From Pseudisothecium myosuroides (Eukaryota; Streptophyta; Bryopsida; Hypnales; Lembophyllaceae), in the NCBI GenBank assembly GCA_951799445.1, contig OX637294.1, forward strand, positions 25,135,452 through 25,199,451: a stretch of DNA of 64,000 nucleotides, in the 5' to 3' direction. The position numbers and the translations under genes were made by a program. Position 1 is the first letter of the stretch. The number at the start of each line of letters is the position of its first letter. The notes beneath the pieces are model-generated. The model saw only the letters and a list, made by a program, of their open reading frames with translations, was not told the origin of the DNA and searched no databases. Shown here in pieces: positions 1 to 12,195 of the stretch.

Positions 1-1200
1 ACAAAACATTTAATGGCACCCTATATGAGTCCTTATTTAGTTTTCTAATATCTACTTGCAATGTCTTCTTAGGGAAGAGACAAGAGGTTGATTTGAATGA
101 AGCTTATAGTATATCTTTAGTGTATTTGAATTACTGATTCTAACAAATTTTCTTACAAAAGTGGTAATGAAAACCATAAATTTTTAAAAATGTGCACTCT
201 CCACATTAATATTTTTTAGTTGACAATTTTTCACTAGTACCCTATCTCGACCTTGGAGTTGAATACCCTTACATTAGAAAGGAATAAAAATACTAGTAGA
301 TTGCCAAAAACATCACCAAAAAAAACTAAGTTTGCCAAATGTATTATAAAGTTTACTAAGTTTACTAATGTTTGGATGAAAATATACATGTAATGATAGA
401 TGAATGAACAAAAATGGATTACAATCACAAGTATTAGAATTTTTTTTAACCTGACCACATTTCAGGGTTAAGGTGCAAGAATAACCACCCAGCTAGTTAC
501 AAATATACCAATTCATTTGCCCAAATAGGCAATTCAAAATGACGATCAAATGCCAACATAACTTTGATAACCTTTGTTGGAAAGGGTCTCTTTTCCTCCC
601 TCTCAAAAGTAGGAGCCCCCAAGCATCAGATTCAATGCATCATTGTAAATTTAAAGTTTTCCCTATGCTAGGATTGGGCCAGCTCAACCATCTTTTCACC
701 CCATCCAATGAACAAGCAAACAAATCCATGCTAGACCACCAATACGATGAAGGGGATTACAACTTTATCTCCTCCCAGGCATTCCGGAGTGAATTATCCC
801 TCCTTTGACATGAAAAGAATCCCCCGGTTAGCAATGCTATGATACCAATCTATATTACCATGTTTTGCATTCCACACACCACATAATTAATTAAAATTGA
901 AATTAAAGAAAATGATTTGACAAATGCTTCTAAACAAAAATATTCATTTTTTCAAAAAAAAAATATTTTTCTTAGAAAAATGAATTAAATTTTTTTTGGC
1001 ACATTTCCGTTTTTGTTTTTTGGGGTAAAATTCTCCCCGCCCACATTTCAGTTGATTCCTTATTTTTTGGCTTCCCCAAGTGAGAAAAACATAAAAATAT
1101 CCCAACTCCGTGCCCATTTGTCGTGGGAATCTTGTGTCCGTGGCAGACTCCGAGCGAACTTGTAGGAGCCGCATCTTCAGTTCTGGCAGCCTCCGAATAG
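1..1200. other. AT-rich intergenic DNA, no gene seen
   Basis: Low-complexity A/T-rich sequence with short open frames on both strands, none with a recognisable domain or coding bias. The frame at 539-808 (89 codons, plus strand) has no family resemblance that I can see and is best treated as chance. Confidence 0.6.
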
Positions 1201-1203
1201 TAA

Positions 1204-1555
1204 GGGCCGCTTTACACCTAGAGGCCGGGCCAATTTGGTGTGTCAGAGGCCAACAATCCGAGCTTGTGATTGGTTGAAAGGCTCAAATCAATCCCAACCC
1301 CTTTACACCAAGAGGCCGGGCCAATTTGCTATGTCAGAATTTTTTTTCTTCAAATAGACGATCTGACATGGCCCGAGCATGGCCCGAGCTTGTTGAATTG
1401 GGTGCACCAAAAATGGGAGGCCAATTCGAGGCCAATTCTTGGCTGGGAGACCAATGTCAAATTAGTTAAGGCTGGCCTCCAGCCCAAGAATGGGCTGAAA
1501 TTTTGGGCAATTGGCTTGGTACGAATTGGCCCGGCCTCTAGGTGTAAAGCGGCCC
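1204..1555. mobile_element. PIF/Harbinger-like (Tourist-type) MITE
   Basis: Perfect 32-bp terminal inverted repeats begin GGGCCGCTTTACACC and end GGTGTAAAGCGGCCC. They are flanked on both sides by TAA (1201-1203 and 1556-1558), the 3-bp TWA target duplication typical of PIF/Harbinger elements. A second, partial copy of the terminal motif (CTTTACACCAAGAGGCCGGG) lies inside from 1301. The open frame at 1270-1746 runs through this element and out of it, so it is not a gene. No transposase is present, so the element is non-autonomous. Confidence 0.85.
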
Positions 1556-1558
1556 TAA

Positions 1559-2022
1559 GTTACGATTTACGAACAACCCCAAGGGCCAGAGTTTCAGTGT
1601 TCCACAGTCCACAGTTGATGAAGAAGCCTTCTTCGGATCAGCTTTCAGGGTCACTGAGTGGCAGCGTGGCCTTTGGGCCTCCACGTCACCTCCTCTCTCC
1701 CACGTCAGTTGCTGAAGGTTGTGGTTGGCCCTATTGGACCCCCTAGTCTAGTCTAGATTCGAGGTCTAGTCGTAGGACTGGAATCTTCGAAGGGATCTTT
1801 TGGGCTGTTGACATTCCGAAGGTGCCTGCTCGAGATGCGTGCGTGCACCCATCCGTACTTAAAGGTACCGCACCTCCTCGTCTTTGTTGCTTGTGGGGGA
1901 GGTTCCCATGCTTGCCATGCATGCCCGTCTCGCTCCTCCTGATTTGCTGATTAATTAGTCCGGTGATTAACCCTAAACCGTTCACAACCTGAATGCTTTG
2001 GGGAAATTTTGGAAATTTCTAC
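1559..2022. other. GC-richer unique stretch without a supported gene
   Basis: Less A/T-rich than its surroundings. It holds an RY-type palindrome CATGCATG near 1916-1923 and the phrase ttaaccctaaaccg near 1970, both common in plant promoters. Short frames on both strands do not resemble a known protein. It may be an old promoter or gene remnant, or chance. Confidence 0.35.
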
Positions 2023-2590
2023 TTAACCTTTTAGTGACCGCGGTTGATTTGGGGGGCGAGCACAGTTTTTGAATACAAATTTGGAAAAGGGAAATTTTAT
2101 TACTACTCCAAGGAAGTAATCCCAGATCAAACCGTAGGAATTGATGTTGTAGGCTTTATCCGTGAAAAAAACAAAAAGTGAACATGATCTGATGGTGCAA
2201 TTTGTTGAGAGTGATCTTCAAGTAGCCTTCAGCTGAAGCAACATAATACATTATTGCCTATAACGTTTGAAACATGCCTCCACAATTCATGGGATTGTTG
2301 GGCAACATTTCTATTGTTCTTAGGCATCAATTTCAAATAGAATTGTATGAGTTGTTGAATATATATGCGACTTAGAAGGTATGACTCAGGTCGGCCTTCT
2401 TATCTTTGAACAAGCATAGCTACCTCGTTACTGCACAAAATTCTTTGAAACTAGATTTGTTTGGAGCACATGTTGAAGCTCTATTTGTGTTATTCTTTGA
2501 GTTTTTTCAGATACCATGTATTGAGGGTAGTTAAAGACAAAGAATCCAAAATTTGACCAAAAAGTGGTCAACCGGTCACTAAAGGGTTAA
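2023..2590. mobile_element. TTAA-flanked MITE, variant subfamily
   Basis: The left end reads TTAACCTTTTAGTGACCG. The right end is its inverted counterpart, CGGTCACTAAAGGGTTAA. Both ends carry TTAA directly outside a CC-starting terminus, the same rule as the TTAACCCCTAAAGGACC elements elsewhere in the window. The interior (about 520 bp) is not obviously related to those, so this is a separate subfamily. No coding capacity. Confidence 0.7.
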
Positions 2591-4924
2591 GGTAGATCAG
2601 TCCATTATCACGCAGATTTGGTATCTACAATGAATAGGAAATTTAGGTTGCCCCACACTAATATCTCGACATTCTACACTATATCAATATCACAGGTATT
2701 GTAGAAGGATGTAGTGATGTGGGAAATATGTGTGCTAAATGGGTTGGTGTACTAATTCATAGCTCGGGATTAGAGAATGGCTTGTGCCTCCATCTGGACA
2801 AGCAATGAGTCATGAGGTAACATGAGGTAACTTCTCTATGGTAAGGCAACCTAATTGTCAAGGCAATCCAATTTCACTATTTAGTGTAGGTACTTTGGAG
2901 AAACTATTTGTTAGCTCCCATATATTTTAGAGCTTGAAAAGTTTGAGAGCAGTCAATTGCAAAAAAAATGAAGACATTCCAATTGATTTTTCTTTGATTT
3001 TTTGAAGCTAAAATGTTAAAGCGTGAAAAGACCCTTGGTAAAGCGTGGGTAGACCTTTGTTGAAATGTGGGCTAGCGTGTCTGCTTTCTAAATGCATTGC
3101 CATCATAATAAAGGGTTGCTACAATTGTGGTAATAGGTGGGCCAGTAATGCAAATGATAGGGTTTTGTAGGTGGTAAAATTGGATGGATGGCGGTATTAA
3201 ATAGTTCTATCTTATGTTCTTTCGTTATTTTGCTCAATTTCATCACTTGGAACCTTTAGAGATTCAAACCAACACTTTATGACATAAAGTGTTGTCATAA
3301 AGTGTTGGTTTTAATCTCTAAAGGTTCCAAGTTTTGGAATGGGGTTCTAAAAATTTTAGGTGGGCTCCTATGATGTCAAATTTTAGTGAATTCTTTTTTG
3401 AAGGTAAAGGAGTGGATTAGCTTTCTAAGAATATCATTTTTATTCATTTGGTGCCTCAGAGGTATAGTTATGCCTTCTTAGTATAAAATTTTCAAGCCCG
3501 AGCAAGCTTACAAAAATTCGCAAAAGCTCAAAATTAATTAATTTCTATTTTTCTTTCTTTCTCATAGAATGTGTTTATTGCTATATAAAAGGTTTAATTC
3601 ATGCCATTTGGATTTGTGTTGTAAAACTATAATGAAGGGTCTTGCTTTGGAGGCAATCGAGACATCTTTGTAAAAAACAAACATATAGGATTCATATAGA
3701 ACTCAATTTTTAGGAATTTCCAAAACTAAAATAGGATCATAGCCTCATAGGATGTAGATTTTTTTCTACAACAATCTTTTTTTTAGGATCAATATGTTTC
3801 AATTCCATTTTAGAACTATTAACAATTTTAATTTTCCATTCCATGTTGTTTACACATCTACAAAATAATTTTTTATAAGAAATAGTAATTTAAAAAATCC
3901 TATATTTTAAACTCAATTTCACATTTTGTATATTTAAACTTCAAAACTATATAGTGCAAAAAAGTTTAAATTAAGGGAATTCAAAGTTTGAAAACTTAAT
4001 AAGAAAGGTATAAGGAAAAAAATTCACTTTAGACACTAATATTTTGATCTATATGGTAATACTAATATCTTTTATATCTTTTGAAATTTTTTCTATACAT
4101 TCTCATGAAAGAGTCTAATGCAAGATTCTATGGTAAAATATTGCTCCAAAAGATCATGTTTTCATCCAATAGCAGTTGGACTCAAAATGACAGTTTTGAA
4201 TGTATTCTTTTATAAAAATTAATCATAAACCTTTAGGGGTTAAAAGATTCTTGTCATTTAGACACAACAAGGAGTTATTTGGACAACTAAATATTATCCA
4301 GGAGCATTCTACTCATCATCTAAATTATAGACTTTTAGATGCTTAACTGGGACTGTTTGACCTTGCTAATGTCACCTTTGTTAAGATTATGTACACCTCA
4401 CTTGTGTCACCAAAAATTGGAAAACAAATGTTGTATAATACAAGTATTTTGACCGTTTTTAATATCCATATCATTCTTTTTAGTGTCACGTTTTTATATT
4501 AGAAAAGAAAGTATACATGTGACATAAAAAAAAAGGATATGAAGAGGGATATTTAGAAAACAATTTCGTATATATGTTTTCTAAAGCTTTGTTCTCTCTT
4601 CTCACTACTTACAATTTGTATACCTTTTGAAATGTGTACATATTTTCTATGCTCCTTGTTGTAAGGAGAGCGCTAGGAATTTATAGCTCAATGAGATAGT
4701 TCAAGATGTTGCATCCAAGGATTATATGTATAACAAGTCACTATACAAATACATTATTTTAGAGTAAGTCAATATGATTGGAGAAATCATTTTGAGACGC
4801 AATATTGATAATAAAAAAATTCCATAATTTCGTAGATTAGATCCAAATATTGAAGATATTGCAAACGAAAATAAAAATGATATTAGTATTGACACATTAC
4901 TAACTTGTATCAATGCAAATGATC
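2591..4924. other. AT-rich intergenic DNA
   Basis: Apart from the hairpin at 3246-3331, no gene, RNA or terminal-repeat element is supported here. The sequence is simple and A/T-rich with scattered homopolymer runs. Confidence 0.6.
3246..3331. repeat. 86-bp near-perfect hairpin
   Basis: The left arm starts CTTGGAACCTTTAGAGATT and continues CAACACTTTATGACA. The right arm reads TGTCATAAAGTGTTG and ends AATCTCTAAAGGTTCCAAG. The loop is only a few bases (taaagtgt). It could be a minimal foldback element or a transcribed stem-loop. Confidence 0.75.
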
Positions 4925-5852
4925 TTAACCCCTAAAGGACCGTTGTCCCCTTTTGGGACAAATGCGTTTTTGGGCAGGTACCTATAGGCTGAAATTTTGT
5001 CGCGATTTTTTGAAACTTTTTTTGGAGGTAGAAAAGCTAAATAGCTTTGTGGGAATATAATTTTTTTCACAATTAGTGCCTGGGAACAAAAGTTATGACC
5101 AAATAAGCTGAAAATAGGGGACGGGGCAGTCCGGGCAGCAAAAATAAATGGCAAAAATTTGAATTTTTTTAAAATATATTTTTTCTCATAGATTATATTT
5201 TTGTCTATCTGGAAAGCTTTGATTCATTTCATTTGGATTTCTTATGAGAAAGTTATGGACATTCTTGTTTTTCGGGCAGTTAGAGCATCTTCTTGAAAAA
5301 AATAACTTATAGGATTCATTTCTGAATGTAATTTTTCAAATTTTTCATTTTTTTTTTCATGGTTTAGTTTACTTGCTAGAACAATCTCACCATTGGGATT
5401 AGTGCATTTTAATTCCATCTAAAATATATGAATATTTTAGATTTTCCTTCTATCTTGTACTTATTTCTATTACACATTTTTTTAAGAAAGATAATTAAGT
5501 TTTTTTGAATTTTTTTTCCCCCTAGACTCTCAACTCAATTCTTCACTATAAAGATTTAAAGCTCAAAACTCTGTAGTGCAAAAATTTTAAGTTAAAAAAT
5601 GTTCAAAGTTAAATATTTGGTCCCGCAATGTGCTGAAAAGCTTGTTTTTTTCACTTTAAACGCAGATATCTTGCAATCTGTGCGGTCAAAAATTCTGAAA
5701 ATTTTCCCACACATTCTCATACTAGTTAGGTGTAAGATCCTACGGTTAGATGTGAAAAAAAACATTTTTCAAATTTTTTTACTTTTTGCTATAGAAATGG
5801 CAGTTTTGAGTGTTTTTTGGCAGAAAAAAGGCCTTGGTCCTTTAGGGGTTAA
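4925..5852 (+). mobile_element. TTAA-flanked element, canonical copy 1
   Basis: Begins TTAACCCCTAAAGGACCG and ends TTGGTCCTTTAGGGGTTAA, about 928 bp. The TTAA is followed by CCCC, and bases outside TTAA differ on the two sides (gatc, ggtt), so TTAA behaves as the target duplication. The interior is shared with the copies at 12196-13142 and, inverted, 25353-26291 (for example the stretch around ATTATATTTTTGTCTATCTG). The frame at 5599-5886 lies within it, and I see no transposase. Confidence 0.85.
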
Positions 5853-6496
5853 GGTTTTCAAATTAGAATATGCCCAAGCATTTTGAACAAGAGAAATTTT
5901 CAATCTACGCTAGGTAGTGTAGTTCAACTATTTACCACAGTAAAAATTTAGCAAATGAATTGAATATGTGACAAACTTATAAATATGGGTATTGACTAGT
6001 TGGCATCTAGTAAGCATAGGGACATTAAATTTTATTTTTTTAACTTTCAAATAGGGATAGAAAAGGATATATGTAAGTAAGAAAGTACTAAAGTATAAAT
6101 AAATTATCCCCTATTTATGATTTTGACATATTAAAGTATCATTTTGATAAAGTATTTCAATTTGATGAACACATATTACATTTTAAATTTAGATTCAATT
6201 TTATAGCAAGATTTTAAATTATCTCAGCTGTCATTGATGACTTTATTAGACAACAAAAGGCTTTAAAACTCAGCACGAGCCGTCCTAAACATGCAATGTC
6301 AGGCATCTAACATGACACTAAAACTCAAAAATATTTTAAATAAGACAACCTTGCATATAATGCAATGTTATGTGATATTATAAACTATATTACATTTGGA
6401 TTATATCAAAAATTTTAAGATAACCATAAGTGACTATGGATTTCATAACTTTCAATACATCATCAACAATTCAACCTAGTACATAATCAGTTTTGC

Positions 6497-6595
6497 TTCT
6501 TCTTCTTCATTTGTTTCGTTCTTTTTCTCTTTTCTTCCTACTCCGGAGTAGGAAGAAAAGAGACTAAGAGAGAAAGGACAAAACAAATGAAGAAG
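6497..6595. repeat. Spacer-less palindrome centred on CCGG
   Basis: A perfect 17+17-bp core is centred between 6544 and 6545 (TTCCTACTCC|GGAGTAGGAA). Imperfect arms reach about 6502 on the left (CTTCTTCATTTGTTT) and 6595 on the right (AAACAAATGAAGAAG). There is no loop, so it can form a cruciform. The surrounding frames on both strands are by-products of the palindrome. Confidence 0.75.
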
Positions 6596-6872
6596 AATCC
6601 ATAACAATTTAGTTATCATATTTTTTGTACCCAATAGTATGGAGTCTACATGTATGTTTGCACTTAGTGTGCTAGACTTCATTATTGCCAAATTCACTGA
6701 ATTGGCATTTAATTCAAGAGCTAAAAATTGGAACATATATTTATATAAAATAGAAAAAAATAGGACATACATGTATAGACATATAATTTTATGTTTGAGG
6801 CTACATGCCTTGGAAATCTCCAAAGTAATGGCGTATTAACAATATAACAAAATGATTTATGCTTAGATCCTT

Positions 6873-7525
6873 TTAACCCCTAAAGGACCAAGGAGCCCAC
6901 TTTGGGCTTTTTGAGAACTTGGGCAGCCTCTATTGACTTTATAATTTGGAATTTTTGCAAGATTTTTTCAGGATGGATGCTATTCATTATAATCTATGTG
7001 TGAAGTTCTAATTCATGTCATTCTAATAAATATTGCAAAAGTTAGAAGGATTTTTTTAATTTCAACGTCAAAATGCGTAGCAAAAAATATATTTTAAGAA
7101 ATTATTCATTTAAAAAAAATTATTGATTAATTAAATCTTCAAAAAAATTTGAACCATTTAATTCCAAATAATGAAATAAGAGTTACGAGGAGTTTATTTT
7201 GCAAGCAATGAAGGTAGAAAAAATATATAAAGTCATCTTAAAATAGGATATACATGTTTTTTTCTTAAAATGTTGAAAGACAAAACTTCACCTTTTGGAA
7301 GGGCTAGAAAAGCCTACATTTTGAAGTTTAGGCACATTAATTTTGAAATTGGTGTGGATATTCATTCTAAAAGTTTGGGACAATGTAATTGAATAAGTTA
7401 ACCCAAGGATCATATGGTTGGATTTGTTAAAACTTAAATATTGATGAAGATTTTGCCCTTGCTTTGGAGACAAGTATTTTGAAATAGTTTTGGGCTTATA
7501 AACATGTTGGTCCTTTAGGGGCTAA
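6873..7525. mobile_element. TTAA-flanked element, shorter variant copy
   Basis: Starts TTAACCCCTAAAGGACCAAG and ends TTGGTCCTTTAGGGGCTAA, with one substitution in the terminal TTAA. Length is about 653 bp. The interior only partly resembles the 930-bp copies. Non-coding. Confidence 0.75.
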
Positions 7526-10500
7526 AATATTGTTTTAGATTCTTTTTTAATATCTACGTATGTGTTTTATTATGGGCCCCGTTGGAAACGCTGACGCTCC
7601 CAATGAGGGGAACGCCGCGGCCCAACGGGACCAGGAGAGCGGGGAAGGGGGGAACGTCGGGAGAGTTTGAGAAAATCATCCACCTGCAACTTGGAGCGTC
7701 GACGCATCTTCGCGACCCGATTGCGTATCGAGCTTGGGTTTTCCGACCGTGTATTTCATTTGCAATCTCTCTGACGCATCACGAGCATTCGAACGATCCC
7801 TTTCGCGCTCGAACTGGCTGCGTATTGCATTCAGTATTGGCATTTATGTCAATCCCTAATTTCGTCCTGAAGGACCAACTTAAAATTATTCAATGTAAAC
7901 GACAAGTGACCAGGTGGTTACAGCTTTCGCAGTTAATTACCGGTTGTTACGAGCACTGTGTATAATACACTTGGTCATTTGGTGGCAATCTTAGGGATAC
8001 ATCATGGGGGCCACTCGCAAACTATAAATCGACAAAAGAGAAATCGCTAAAGTACCCTAATTTTTAGAATGCCTTGCGGAAACGCGTCACTTCTCATCAT
8101 GTGTCCATCGCCAAACTCCGACGATCGACGAAATTGACAAAATTTCTCGATGTTGACGAAATTTTTGTGTTCGGGGAGCGTCTGATTAGGGTGGCGTTTT
8201 CAGAATTGAATTGCGTTGCGACTGGGAGGAACTGAGATGCTTTCATGTGCGTTGTCTTTAATCGAAGCCAATTATGAGGGAAGCAATTGGTATTTCAAGT
8301 CAAGAATGTCAATTTTATCAGTGTTAAGGATTGTCCTTTGTGATCAAAATTATGCGATTTTGCTTAGGGTGACTAATTTGCACTTGTTTGTTATTGTGTA
8401 TGTGCTGCTGATTCTGCATACAGTCAAGCTCCTGATTCTACATACAATCCGTGGTACGAGCGCTTGGTACGAATCTCTTACCTTTTTTTTTCTCTAATCT
8501 CTTGATTTTGCTTTTTGACTTGAATTCTGAAATAGCTTGGCTATCGGGCCTCACGAATCAAAGCGCGCTCTTCATTAGATTGTCAAAATCCCTAGAAGTC
8601 AAAAGATGGATTTGCAATTTTGAGCTTCTTAGGGTTTGAAAGCGGTTGGGGAACGCATGTCAGGAACCTTAGAAGTACTTGGAAATGGAATCGTGTTGGT
8701 TGTGACAATAGATGGATTTGTAATTGGATTTGTGATTATGGAGCTTCTTAGGGTTTCTGAGTAGTTTGTGTTGGGGATTATAGTTTTTGGTGATTTGTGT
8801 CCGTGCGATTCAAGTTTTTGGATTGGAGGAATTTTTATTGAGTCTGACCTTTGTGGCTAATTCAATTACTTGAGCCCCTTGCAAAGATCTAAACGCAGTT
8901 GTTCTTTGTGTTGTTCAAAAATTTACAAGTAAATTGTTAAATCACAAATCCAAAACGATTCCCAACACGTCATGTCCCAAATTTTCTTCTAGAGAACACA
9001 CATCCAACTGCAATCAAAACTCAGCCCCAGGACAGTGGATGCGTGACAATTGTGGATCAAGACATACTATGCTGGCCGCACAAACATAGTGATGGTAGAG
9101 ATCCAAAACACAGATTGGCCTTGTAAACAGAGAAGGATCGAGCGATGGTGCTCACCTGGTTTCCTCGAGGAAATGAGATGTCCCAGTAAACTCCATTGCA
9201 AAGCGAATGCGGACGGAGCTGATCCAGTCGAATCCTTCATGTCATCTTGACTAGGATCCCATGTGCTTGATCCACTTGGATGTAGTGACGATGTGCTTGA
9301 AAGGTATGCTCATCAAGTCACTTTAGTCTGTAGAAATGAAGATGCGTGGTGTTGATTATTTGTTGACCTACTAGGTTTCCAATTCTAGGAAGGCATTGAT
9401 TAAGACATCTCACACTCAAGAGGTTGAATTATTTGTGGTTTTCTGCTCCAAGATACCAACCTTAACTTGCAGAGTATTTTTCATGTAAAGCAGAACATTA
9501 TTCTCTAGGATTGTGCTACAGTTCTATTTATCAGAATGAGTTTATAGATTAAGTACACAAACGTTTACTGTGATTAAAATTGCTTGTGTTTCTTGGAGCT
9601 CAATTTGGCCCTTCGGGTGAGGACCTTCTCCTCCTTTTAAATTTGGCCACATATGAAATGGTTTTCTATACCTTTTGGTGATTGTCTAGAATACCGCTCT
9701 TCTGAAATTTATTTACAGTTGTTTGGCCTAAATGTGTCAATTTTGGGGGGTAGAGGTTGGAATTAGGGTTTAGGTGGCAGATGTTGTCCGTATCTTTCAG
9801 GATGGAGATCACTTTGACGTGAATTTGGTGCTTCGTTTCTGTGCAGTAAAAAATTGCCAACGTGTTGCAAATAGGTTTGTAATCTGTGGAGCAACAAGTG
9901 CAGGTCCCGCATTTCTGCATGAGCACTAAAGCTGGGTAGTCATGACAGTAAGGTCACAAAGAAAACTTCAAAGTTGCCATTTGTATACAAGTAAGGTCAA
10001 CAAATTAAAAGGAGCGATCGAGAACGATGGATACCTTCTTTGGTGATCATTTCCTCAGATGCATCCTGTGAACATGCATTTAAGAATTTGAACTCGAAGA
10101 GTTCTTTCATTACAGACAACCTCGCAATCAGACGAGGTTCCTATTTGTAAGTCCTCCCCTTTATTGGTATGCTGCTTATGCCATGAACTCGGCGAACGGC
10201 CTCCCCATTGGGCGCATTATATGGACTTACTTTTTGAGCTTCTTCGGCCTTGGCTCTCTTCTCTTTATTAATTTTTACCCATTTACTTAACTCATTTCAA
10301 GGCCTGAAGATTAGAACCCTGTTGACAATACCTCTCCAATGGTGACATGTTGACTCAATCAATTACTGGTTCCGCAGTTGCCGTGTATGATTCTGGTGTT
10401 CTTACGGTATATGCTTGCATACCCAAGAAGACTGGGAAGCAGTTGAATTTTCAATCAGTAGAAATTTTTTCGATGCCTATGACTTGATGGTCTATGTAGC

Positions 10501-12195
10501 TGCATTGCAATTTCCACGTCTCAATTGAAAAGCTTGGTATGCCCTCTTACCAACTTTGTAGCAAGGGATCTAGACATCTAGTGAAGTAGTTTCGCTCCAT
10601 TTAGTTCAACAGACATGAACGGCGAGCTTCTTGACGGCTGGATCTTCCAATGCTGAGAACGGTCTCCACTGTCGAGGTGCCTTGCTTTGTGACCTGTATA
10701 ATGAAAAGTCGGTTTGTCGGTTGATGATGCCACATTTCCCAGATCATTTTTCAGGTTGATCGAATTGTTGGGCAAGTCCACTTTTGGTTACTAGTTGAAC
10801 ATACCATTTTCGCAGTCTTTCTAGTTCTACCTTGTAGCTTGTTCATACTTGAAAACAAAGCAGTGTAATTGATTAGTGTTGCTCATAATTAAGAACATGC
10901 CTTCTGTGGAGCAGAACAAAATGGCTTTTGTTTCCATTCAGTATGCCTTCCTGATTGTGATCAGATGGAGTTCAAATAACTCTGAGATGAAAACAGTTTG
11001 CTGAAACCTCAGCTCCAATTTGGTTATGCAAAATGTTGTCGCTCACAAGATAGCGCTGTCGCCCCTTCCATCTTTCTGGATGAAGTTACACCATGCAGAT
11101 AGTGTGAATACTAAGTACCATTCATCAAAGCCATCTTGTCTTTTGTGATCTCAAATTGTCATGGAGAAATTCTCTTCTCCTAAATTTAAGGAATTCATGA
11201 TTTATAGATATATTGTATTTATCTTCTGCGGCATATCGGCAGTACATTTGTGTTTTTAAAATCAAAATGGCACTGTTTTCTAAATTTACACTCTTTGCAA
11301 TTGCTCGTGAATATGAGATCATGTAGGTGTATCCTCAATTGACTTTAAGTCCTTATGTTCAAAGTCTTCACATTTTAGGCAAAATTAATAGGGTTCACTT
11401 TTGTATAAAGGCTATTGATCATAAGATCATCCAAATAAGTATAAGAGCATTGTTCTACGCACAAAGAATCCCCTCCGGCATGTCATAATGATGCATGAAA
11501 TAACACCAATTTAATGAAATTGATATTATTCATTATAAATAGTCTAAAGATAGTCTATGTTATTGCACCTATATAGCTATATTCAATATTTTAGAGATAG
11601 AGGTTATTACAATAAAAAAAAACTTATTTTTTGTAATAAATTCAACTTTGTATAATATTGTTTTTGTAGGTGATTCCCTAGGGCCCACATGTCTTGTTTA
11701 TCTTGATTTGACCAAATTAGATTCATACAAGAAGGTTGTCATTTACAATTTCAAAAATTTCTTTGGATGAAAAGTTATTTGGACTAAAACATTGTCTTTA
11801 AGCACTTGTTCTTCTTCTTAAATACATAACATTCTATGCCAATGATGCTGCCTTGCCAAACCACTATAGAAATATCAAAATATATCCTCACAAAAAAGAA
11901 CTATCCCTTGTACAAATCATTCACGACAACTTCATCTTATTCTCTCCTATATACTTTGGTTGCAAGGAAAACCGCCCTTTAAAGCATTGAATTGTTTTTA
12001 GAATTTTTGCACTCTTTTGCTTTTATCGTTGTGGGAATATATAGTTTACTTTAATTTCATCAAAGAAAGGCCATGAGCTTTTACAGATTTAGGAATAAAA
12101 TTGGATAAATATGTAACATTTCTAACCTGCTAAATTTCAATACATAGGGATGAAAAATATCTATTTTAGGATACCTAGGTATTAAAAGATTAAAT
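7526..12195. other. Gene-free region of mixed composition
   Basis: 7570-10800 is less A/T-rich than its surroundings and contains leader-like phrases (cttagggtttgaaagcg, gcttcttagggtttctg). I find no extended coding exon. The short frames at 7582-7965, 8216-8497 and 9050-9250 show no domain. An open stretch on the plus strand from about 9773 to 9929 (reading VADVVRIFQDGDHFD...) is preceded by a stop and is not recognised. A decayed gene or a non-coding transcript is possible. 11300-12195 is plain A/T-rich sequence. Confidence 0.4.

Noticed and set aside
1270..1746. 158-codon plus-strand frame
   Set aside because: Runs through the inverted-repeat MITE at 1204-1555 and out of it; the repeat explains most of it and no domain is visible.
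7572..7667. 31-codon frame starting MGPVGNADAPNEGN in a GC-rich patch
   Set aside because: Short, overlaps an imperfect inverted repeat (CCGTTGG/CCAACGG), more like an element end than a protein start.
9001..9250. A phrase reading QWMRDNCGSRHTM that recalls the protease-end motif of copia polyproteins
   Set aside because: Only a loose match, followed at once by stops, and no other retrotransposon domains nearby.
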